The notes beneath the pieces are model-generated. The model searched no databases. It was not told where the DNA came from and was given only the letters and a program-made list of their open reading frames with translations. Source: Delftia tsuruhatensis (lineage in GTDB: Bacteria; Pseudomonadota; Gammaproteobacteria; Burkholderiales; Burkholderiaceae_C). Taken from it: a DNA stretch of 64,000 bases. The stretch lies in contig NZ_LR813084.1 of the NCBI RefSeq assembly GCF_903815225.1, positions 1,406,501-1,470,500 of the forward strand, in the 5' to 3' direction. The position numbers and the translations under genes are program-made. Shown in pieces: positions 55,884 to 64,000 of the stretch. The stretch's first letter is position 1, and each line of letters opens with the position of its first letter.

Positions 55884-56258
55884 TCAGAACTTCTTGAGGT
55901 TCCAGACGCGCGTGCCATTGGTGCCGTCGCCATCTCCACGATTGCGCGAGGCACGCGCGCCATCGTTGGACTGCACTTCGTAGGAAGGCATGTCGCCGAC
56001 CTTGGGCTGCACGGTGATGCTGCGTGTCTGGCCGCCCACGCGCAACTCGTCCACCCGGCTGCCGCCATCTTCCACATGGATGTGTTCCACGCGCTGGTTG
56101 GTCCTGTCGCGGCTCTCGGGCCTGCCCGTGTCCGGCGCGGGCTGGGCGGAGCCCGCATCTGCGGGAGCGGTGGAGGCCGCCGGGGCAGGCGTGGTGTTCT
56201 GGGCCAGCACGGGGCTGGCGGCCAGGCTCAGAAGAATGAGGAGTGGTGCGGCGCGCAT
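55884..56258 (-). CDS. DUF2782 exported protein
   Basis: A 124-residue protein with a signal peptide (M-R-A-A-P-L-L-I-L-L-S-L-A-A-S-P-V-L-A), an Ala/Pro/Thr-rich linker and a C-terminal domain: V-E-H-I-H-V-E-D-G-G-S-R-V-D-E-L-R-V-G-G, I-T-V-Q-P-K. This is the DUF2782 pattern; the family is often encoded beside polA and thrB, as here. Function unknown. On the minus strand TACAAT ends 6 nt before the ATG. Confidence 0.8.
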   Translation of the reverse strand: MRAAPLLILLSLAASPVLAQNTTPAPAASTAPADAGSAQPAPDTGRPESRDRTNQRVEHIHVEDGGSRVDELRVGGQTRSITVQPKVGDMPSYEVQSNDGARASRNRGDGDGTNGTRVWNLKKF

Positions 56259-56264
56259 GCCGGC

Positions 56265-56322
56265 ATTGTAGAACCTGCGCACGCCGCTGTCGCGCGCGTA
56301 CGCCAGCCGGCACGTGCACAAT
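56265..56322. promoter_or_regulatory. Divergent -10-like boxes of DUF2782 and polA
   Basis: TACAAT on the minus strand (56270-56265) ends 6 nt before the DUF2782 ATG, and CACAAT on the plus strand (56317-56322) ends 6 nt before the polA ATG. Both genes lack Shine-Dalgarno sequences, so both mRNAs may be leaderless. Confidence 0.45.
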
Positions 56323-56328
56323 CGGCGC

Positions 56329-59169
<2,841 letters not shown>

Positions 59170-59226
59170 ACTTCACGCAGGCATCGTAGACTGGGCCGGT
59201 TCTCAACCACCACCAAGGAGAGATGC

Positions 59227-60123
59227 ATGCGTGATGATCAGCGGCAGGACCTGATGGCCCTGGTTCCGGGCCAAAGTACCGAGGCCGGCCCTTCGCGGCG
59301 GCTGGCGCTGCAGACGGCACTGGGATTGGGCTATGCGGCGGCGGCCACGCCGCTGATGGCGCAGACGGCGATTTCCACGCCGGCCGACGGCTTGACGGCA
59401 GGGGAAGTGCATTTCACCGTCAACGGCTTCCAGGTACCGGCCTACCGCGCGGCGCCGGCGGGCAGGAAGAACCTGCCCGTGGTGCTGGTGATCTCCGAGA
59501 TCTTCGGCGTGCACGAGTACATCGCCGACACCTGCCGGCGCCTGGCGCGCGCGGGCTACCTGGCCATCGCTCCCGAGCTGTTCGCGCGCCAGGGCGATCC
59601 CATGGCCTACGGCGAGATCGCCAAGCTCATGAGCGAGCTGATCTCCAAGGTCCCTGACGAACAGGTGATGGGCGACCTCGATGCGGCCGTCGAATGGGCG
59701 GGCACGCAGGGCGGCGACAAGTCCCGGGTCGCCATCACGGGCTTTTGCTGGGGTGGACGCATCACCTGGCTGTATGCGGCCCATGGCCCGGTCAAGGCCG
59801 GCGTGGCCTGGTACGGGCGACTGGAGGGCGCCAAGACCGCCCTGCAGCCTCGCCACCCGCTGGAGCTGGCCTCCAGCCTCAAGGCCCCCGTGCTGGGCCT
59901 GTATGGTGGCCAGGACACGGGCATTCCGCTGGAGTCCGTGGAGCGCATGCGCGCAGCGCTCAAGCAGGGCTCGGCCGCGGCCAAGGCTTCGGAGTTCGTG
60001 ATCTATCCGCAGGCGCCTCACGCCTTCCATGCCGACTACCGGCCCAGCTACCGCGAGCAGGCGGCCAGGGACGGTTGGGAAAGGATGCTGGCCTGGTTCA
60101 ACAAGAACGGGGTTGCTCCCTGA
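59227..60123 (+). CDS. Dienelactone hydrolase family protein with Tat-like signal
   Basis: A 298-residue alpha/beta hydrolase. The N-terminal S-R-R-L-A-L-Q-T-A-L-G-L-G-Y-A-A-A-A-T-P suggests Tat export. Catalytic triad: Cys in G-F-C-W-G-G-R (about residue 175), Asp in G-G-Q-D-T-G-I-P, His in A-P-H-A-F-H. E-I-F-G-V-H-E-Y-I is the second family motif. It may open lactone rings or hydrolyse other esters; no chlorocatechol genes are near. AAGGAG is placed 7 nt before the ATG. Confidence 0.9.
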   Translation: MRDDQRQDLMALVPGQSTEAGPSRRLALQTALGLGYAAAATPLMAQTAISTPADGLTAGEVHFTVNGFQVPAYRAAPAGRKNLPVVLVISEIFGVHEYIADTCRRLARAGYLAIAPELFARQGDPMAYGEIAKLMSELISKVPDEQVMGDLDAAVEWAGTQGGDKSRVAITGFCWGGRITWLYAAHGPVKAGVAWYGRLEGAKTALQPRHPLELASSLKAPVLGLYGGQDTGIPLESVERMRAALKQGSAAAKASEFVIYPQAPHAFHADYRPSYREQAARDGWERMLAWFNKNGVAP

Positions 60124-60318
60124 GCGGCTGCTTTGCCGGGCCCCCAAGCGCTGTGCCAAGGGGGGCTTGACAGCTTCTGTAGGCTGAAACCCAAGGGCAT
60201 GCAAAACCGCGGCCTGCTCCCTTCATGGGATCGCAGGCCACGGCGGCGATGCGGCCCGTCTTCTGCGAGAATTCGCGGGTTTCGCCTGCAAGGGCATACG
60301 GTTGAAGCATAAATCGCT
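60124..60318. other. Intergenic region with GC hairpin
   Basis: A 195-bp stretch without a gene. GCCCCC (60140-60145) and GGGGGC (60161-60166) can pair 20 bp after the hydrolase stop, but no T-tract follows. It resembles short dispersed intergenic elements of this family. Confidence 0.35.
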
Positions 60319-61149
60319 ATGACATTGGTAGCAATCATTCTGGCCACCCTGGCCGCCGGCATTGGCAGCGTCTGGGTGGCCGCGTTGTTGATGGGGCTGG
60401 GAGGCAACCGCTCGCCGGGCATGATGCCCCAGCGCCTGCTGAGCCTGGCGGCCGGGGCCTTGCTGGCCACGGCCTTCATGCATCTGCTGCCCGAGGCCTT
60501 CGAGAGTGAGGCCGGGGCGCATGACCTGTTTATCACGCTGCTGGTGGGCCTGGTGTTCTTCTTCCTGCTGTCCAAGGCCGAACTGTGGCACCACGGGCAC
60601 GAGCATGGCGAGGCCCACGCCCACGCCCACGCCCATGCGGGAGACCACGGCCATGATCATGGCCACCATGGGCACGCGCATGGCCATGGCGGGCGCGGCG
60701 GCAGCGGCTGGGCCGTGCTCACGGGCGACAGCGTGCACTGCTTTGGCGACGGCGTGCTGATCGCCTCTGCCTTCATGGCGGACTTGCGCCTGGGCCTGAT
60801 CGCCGCGGTGTCGGTGCTCGCGCACGAGGTACCGCACCACATGGGCGACATCGTGGTGCTGCGGCAGTCCAGTTCCAACCGGCGCGTGGCCCTGATCAAG
60901 GTGTCCATGGCCGGTGCCGTGACCACGCTGGGGGGCATCGCGGGCTACTTCCTGGTCGGGCAACTGCAGGAGCTGCTGCCGTATTTCCTGGCCGTCGCCT
61001 CCAGCAGCTTCATCTACGTGGCGTTGGCGGACCTGATTCCGCAGCTGCAAAAACGCCTGAGTGCGCGCGAGACCGTGGCCCAGGTGGGCTGGCTGCTGCT
61101 GGGCATCGTCCTGGTCACCGTGGTCAGCGGCGCGGCCCACGCGCATTGA
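60319..61149 (+). CDS. ZIP-family divalent metal transporter
   Basis: A 276-residue inner-membrane transporter with eight hydrophobic segments and a long His-rich loop (H-H-G-H-E-H-G-E-A-H-A-H… to about residue 128). TM4 D-S-V-H-C-F-G-D-G and TM5 H-E-V-P-H-H-M-G-D hold the metal site. It likely imports zinc or another divalent metal. No Zur box is recognised upstream. Confidence 0.9.
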   Translation: MTLVAIILATLAAGIGSVWVAALLMGLGGNRSPGMMPQRLLSLAAGALLATAFMHLLPEAFESEAGAHDLFITLLVGLVFFFLLSKAELWHHGHEHGEAHAHAHAHAGDHGHDHGHHGHAHGHGGRGGSGWAVLTGDSVHCFGDGVLIASAFMADLRLGLIAAVSVLAHEVPHHMGDIVVLRQSSSNRRVALIKVSMAGAVTTLGGIAGYFLVGQLQELLPYFLAVASSSFIYVALADLIPQLQKRLSARETVAQVGWLLLGIVLVTVVSGAAHAH

Positions 61150-61188
61150 GCGCGGGTCACGGGCGCCAGCACGTCAACACGGCCGGTG

Positions 61189-61860
61189 TCATCGCAGGAG
61201 GGCGCTGCCCGGCTCCAGGGACGTGCCGCCCAGCAGGTCGGCGTAGTCCACGGCGTATTTGATGAAGGCGGCATGGCCTTCGATGCGCAGCTTGCGGCGC
61301 AGATGCAGGCGGTGGGTTTCCACGGTGCGCACCGAGGTGCCCATGAGCGCTGCGATCTCCTTGTTGGAGCGGCCTTCGGAGATCCACTGCAGCACGCTGG
61401 CCTCGCGCGGCGTCAGGGCGCGCCGGGGGCCGTACATGCCTCCGTCGCCCTCGACCACGGTGCGCAGGCCGGGACTGAAATACAGGCCCCCGCCGTAGAC
61501 CGTATCCATGGCTTCTATGAGCTGTTGCGCCGGCGCGTCCTTGAGGACGTAGCCGCGCGCGCCCAGCGCCACGGCGCGCCGCACGTACTCGGGGTCTTCG
61601 TGCATGGACAGCACCAGCACGCGCACCAGCGGGAACTGCTCGCGGAACAGGGCCGCCAGGTCGATGCCGCTGGCGCCCGGCATGCGGATGTCGGTGACCA
61701 CCAGGTCGGGCGCCAGCTCCCGCGCCAGGGACAGGGCCTGGTCCACGCTGGCGGCCTCGCCCACCACGCGGATATGGTCCGTGGCCTGCAGGCGCATGGA
61801 AACGCCGTCGCGCACGAGAGGATGGTCGTCCACCAGAAGAACGCGGATCATGGGGTTCAT
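61189..61860 (-). CDS. NarL/FixJ-type response regulator
   Basis: A 223-residue response regulator. Receiver domain with acidic D11-D12 and phosphoacceptor D57 in V-V-T-D-I-R-M-P-G, then Ser/Thr and Lys (V-L-K-D). LuxR-type HTH at about 152-210: L-T-P-R-E-A-S-V-L-Q-W-I-S-E-G-R-S-N-K-E-I-A. Its ATG overlaps the kinase stop (ATGA), so it is translated together with the kinase. Confidence 0.94.
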   Translation of the reverse strand: MNPMIRVLLVDDHPLVRDGVSMRLQATDHIRVVGEAASVDQALSLARELAPDLVVTDIRMPGASGIDLAALFREQFPLVRVLVLSMHEDPEYVRRAVALGARGYVLKDAPAQQLIEAMDTVYGGGLYFSPGLRTVVEGDGGMYGPRRALTPREASVLQWISEGRSNKEIAALMGTSVRTVETHRLHLRRKLRIEGHAAFIKYAVDYADLLGGTSLEPGSALLR

Positions 61861-63269
61861 GCGGCAGCCTGTGGAAGTTCGAATTCTGGGGAGGAGTGCT
61901 GCGCGGCAACGCCGTCCCGGTAGAGAACCGCGACCAGCCGGGTGCCCCTGCGGCCCGAGCTGATGGACAGCTGGCCGCCCAGGCCCTCGATGCGCTCGCG
62001 CATGTTGCGCAGTCCTATGCCGCACTGGCGGTCGCGCTGCACACGGCGCATGTCGAAGCCCCGGCCATCGTCGCTGACCTGCAGCACGGTGCGGCGGCGC
62101 TGAAAGTGCAGGCTGACCTCGATGCGTGTCGCCTGCGCGTGGTTTTGCGCGTTCGTCACGGCCTCCTGGGCCACGCGAAACAGCGCCGTGGAGTGGCTGG
62201 GGGGCAGGAGGCGGGGCTCGCCACGGCAGCCGAACTGCATGTGCAGGCCGCCTTCGGCGTGCACCTGCTGGCTCATCCATTCCAGTGCCGCAGCCAGTCC
62301 CAGGTCATCGAGCAGGGCGGGGCGCAGGCCGTGCGACACGCGCCGTATCTCGACCAGCGCGTGGTTGAGCTGCTCCAGCCCCTGATCCACCATGCGCCGG
62401 GCCGTGGCGGGGTCCTGGGTGGCCAGTCTTCTGAGCTGGGCCTGGGCCGTCTCCAGCATGAACTTGGAGGAGACCAGCACCTGGACCACGCCGTCGTGCA
62501 GATCGCGCGCCACGCGCGTGCGCTCCTCCTCCTGCGAATGCACCACGCGTTGCGCCAGCCGTTGCAGCTTGGTGCTGGAGACGCGGTGGTCGCTGAGATT
62601 GAAGGCCAGGCCCGCGACACCGATGAGCACGATGCACAGCGCCGCAATGGCAAAGATGCGCCAGCGCGTGGCCGCGATATTGGCCTGGGCGCTTTCGTCG
62701 ATCTGGCGCAGCGCCTGCTCCACATCGTCCAGGTACAGGCCGGTGCCCAGCGACCAGCCCCATTCGGGCACCGTGGCCACGTAGGCGAGCTTGGCCTCGG
62801 TGCGCAGCGAGGACGGCTTTTGCCATTGGTAGCGCACCAGCCCGCCGCCGCCGCGCGCGGCATCCAGGATGATGCGGGCGGGCTCGGCGCCGCCCGGGCT
62901 GTTGGGGTCGCACAGGTCCACGCCCGACAGCCCCATCTGGCGCGCGTCCAGCAGCACGCTGCCGTGCTCGTCGTAGACGAAGAAGTAGCCGTCTTCCCCG
63001 AACTGCATGCGCGACAGCGTCTCCAGTGCCTGGCGCTGCTGCTGCGCCAGCGCCTCGCCGCTGGACTTGATGCGCGCCAGCGCGGTGCTCGCCAGCTGCA
63101 CATAGTGGCGCAGCTCCGTCTCCTTGCTGTGCAGGTAGGCGGTTTCCACCAGTTCGCGCTCCTGGCGCGCGAGCTCCAGCGTCTGATGCTGCACGGTCGC
63201 CGCGACCAGGCCCAGTGCGACCAGGATGGCGGCGATCGACAAAAGCGCAAGTTTCAGCGGAAGTTGCAT
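61857..63269 (-). CDS. Single-Cache sensor histidine kinase (HisKA_3)
   Basis: A 470-residue sensor kinase. TM1 about residues 6-25; periplasmic single-Cache (sCache-2) domain about 30-195, with G-E-D-G-Y-F-F-V-Y-D, typical of sensors for small organic acids; TM2 about 203-222; HisKA_3 domain with H258 in R-D-L-H-D-G; HATPase domain to about 450 (D-D-G-R-G-F and G-L-R-N-M-R-E-R). I use ATG 63269; a GTG at 63290 would add seven residues. It pairs with the response regulator by overlap. Likely targets: the lipoprotein gene across the intergenic region, or itself. Confidence 0.93.
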   Translation of the reverse strand: MQLPLKLALLSIAAILVALGLVAATVQHQTLELARQERELVETAYLHSKETELRHYVQLASTALARIKSSGEALAQQQRQALETLSRMQFGEDGYFFVYDEHGSVLLDARQMGLSGVDLCDPNSPGGAEPARIILDAARGGGGLVRYQWQKPSSLRTEAKLAYVATVPEWGWSLGTGLYLDDVEQALRQIDESAQANIAATRWRIFAIAALCIVLIGVAGLAFNLSDHRVSSTKLQRLAQRVVHSQEEERTRVARDLHDGVVQVLVSSKFMLETAQAQLRRLATQDPATARRMVDQGLEQLNHALVEIRRVSHGLRPALLDDLGLAAALEWMSQQVHAEGGLHMQFGCRGEPRLLPPSHSTALFRVAQEAVTNAQNHAQATRIEVSLHFQRRRTVLQVSDDGRGFDMRRVQRDRQCGIGLRNMRERIEGLGGQLSISSGRRGTRLVAVLYRDGVAAQHSSPEFELPQAAA

Positions 63270-63290
63270 GGGAGCCTGTGTGGGATGCAC

Positions 63291-63913
63291 CGACGCTCTT
63301 GTCGGTCCTGCGCCTGACCCTTGTCAACAGGGGTTGCGCGTATCGCGTGGGGCGCGGTCCCGGATCTTGCGAATGGCAGGCGCGTTACCCCTCCCAGTTC
63401 CAGATCGTGTGCATATTCCCGTGAATCAGCATGCGGGAGCGACGATATTGAATATCCCATGATTGAGCAATGCATTGAATTATTCATCGCGCACGAAAGA
63501 ATATCCGATCAGTGCGCGGAAGTGGATATGCATTTTCTTGGTGCAATGTCCCCATCTTGGGGTTCTGGATAATCAATCTGCCGTATTGTGGTGCGCCATA
63601 CCTCTGCGGTCCTAAGTGTTCGGCTGCATGGAGCAGAATCCATGCCAAGTCATTGTTTTCAAAGAGAGTGTTTGCACTGCGTAGCACTGCGCAGGCCGGT
63701 CTGCGTAGTGGTGCGTAGGGGAAAATTGATTATCGAATGCCTGCCATCCCTGCCTAGAATTTCTCCATGAAACAACGAGTTTGAATCATTTTGTATCAAT
63801 GGTTCGTGCCACCTTCGATGTTTTTTGAAGGTGACCAGGTGTTTCTGGAATGCCGATGTGGCCCTGTGGTGCACGGCAAATGAAATCCGGCTTTTTAACA
63901 GGAGGGCAATGCC
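63291..63913. promoter_or_regulatory. Long, AT-richer regulatory region with TGCGTAG repeats
   Basis: A 620-bp stretch without a credible gene and clearly lower in GC than the rest. Direct repeats CACTGCGTAG (63675-63684), CACTGCGCAG (63685-63694), CTGCGTAG (63701-63708) and GTGCGTAG (63711-63718) lie 37-80 bp upstream of TAGAAT (63755-63760), a -10 candidate with TGC just before it but without a -35. This is the layout of an activator-dependent promoter; the neighbouring NarL-type regulator is the obvious candidate. The leader to the lipoprotein gene would be about 145 nt. Confidence 0.5.
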
Positions 63914-64000
63914 ATGGATATTCGTTCGAACAAGGGGCGCGCGGCGCTGGCGTGCGCGGTGGCCGTGATGGCGGCGGCGCTGGCGGGCTGTGCGGCGCCG
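63914..64000 (+). CDS. Start of a lipoprotein gene (cut by window edge)
   Basis: ATG 63914 with GGAGG 8 nt upstream opens a frame that continues to the window end (29 residues). It codes for a lipoprotein signal: M-D-I-R-S-N-K-G-R, a hydrophobic Ala/Val run, and the lipobox L-A-G-C. The mature protein is outside the window, so its function is unknown. It lies opposite the two-component system and may be its target. Confidence 0.75.
   Translation, partial: MDIRSNKGRAALACAVAVMAAALAGCAAP

Overview
The window comes from a high-GC betaproteobacterium, most probably a member of the Comamonadaceae (Delftia, Comamonas or Acidovorax type). This rests on base composition, the paired pimeloyl-CoA-dehydrogenase-type acyl-CoA dehydrogenases, a BPSS1780-type membrane protein, and the gene orders ftsK-lolA, rpsP-rimM-trmD-rplS and thrB/DUF2782/polA. 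The genus is an inference. Almost all of the window is chromosomal core genome. I see no prophage, insertion sequence, integron or CRISPR array.

Layout. 1-4.3 kb: an N,N-dimethylformamidase-like large protein, a DUF3311 protein and a sodium:solute symporter. 4.3-6.7 kb: two acyl-CoA dehydrogenase subunits on the minus strand. 6.8-11.2 kb: YceH, PurN, a DUF1653 protein, an RsmB-type rRNA methyltransferase and a fatty-acid desaturase. 11.2-15 kb: a DUF2917 protein divergent from a MocR regulator, then rpmB-rpmG and trxB. 15.2-23 kb: ftsK-lolA, a chemoreceptor, brnQ and rarA. 23-25 kb: an HxlR regulator, an SDR-fold protein lacking the catalytic Tyr, and a GST-kappa-type isomerase. 25.2-28.8 kb: a branched-chain amino-acid-type ABC transporter (livHMGF) without its binding protein. 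29-31.2 kb: a DUF486 protein and a low-affinity phosphate system (DUF47 + Pit). 31.3-36.6 kb: a TM2 protein, a GNAT acetyltransferase, rpsP-rimM-trmD-rplS, a CoA-pyrophosphatase Nudix and a CobD/CbiB-like protein. 36.6-42.1 kb: rsgA, a pterin dehydratase, an M48 protease, orn and a DEAD-box helicase. 42.3-46.3 kb: a diguanylate cyclase, a Bcr/CflA efflux pump and an orphan TRAP-type binding protein. 46.3-48.3 kb: three tandem tRNA-Lys(CTT) genes, a half-deleted GarR-like gene and guaC. 48.6-55.8 kb: uvrD, a Nudix protein, a PhoX-like Tat lipoprotein behind a Pho-box-like array, a BPSS1780 membrane protein and thrB. 55.9-61.1 kb: DUF2782, polA, a dienelactone hydrolase and a ZIP transporter. 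61.2-64 kb: a two-component system beside a long regulatory region and the start of a lipoprotein gene.

No dramatic new system stands out. The most interesting signals are regulatory. (a) At least nine genes have a -10-like hexamer (mostly ACAAT-type) ending 6-8 nt before the start codon with no Shine-Dalgarno sequence, which predicts a class of leaderless mRNAs. One of these predicted starts opens an unannotated 34-codon ORF whose stop overlaps the start of rarA. (b) The rpsP operon has an intrinsic terminator/attenuator between rpsP and rimM, and rplS has its own promoter whose -10 box contains the trmD stop codon. (c) Four 7+4-bp Pho-box-like units lie upstream of phoX. (d) The tRNA-Lys terminator overlaps the stop codon of the convergent binding-protein gene. 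(e) A GarR-type dehydrogenase gene survives only as its C-terminal half behind the guaC terminator.
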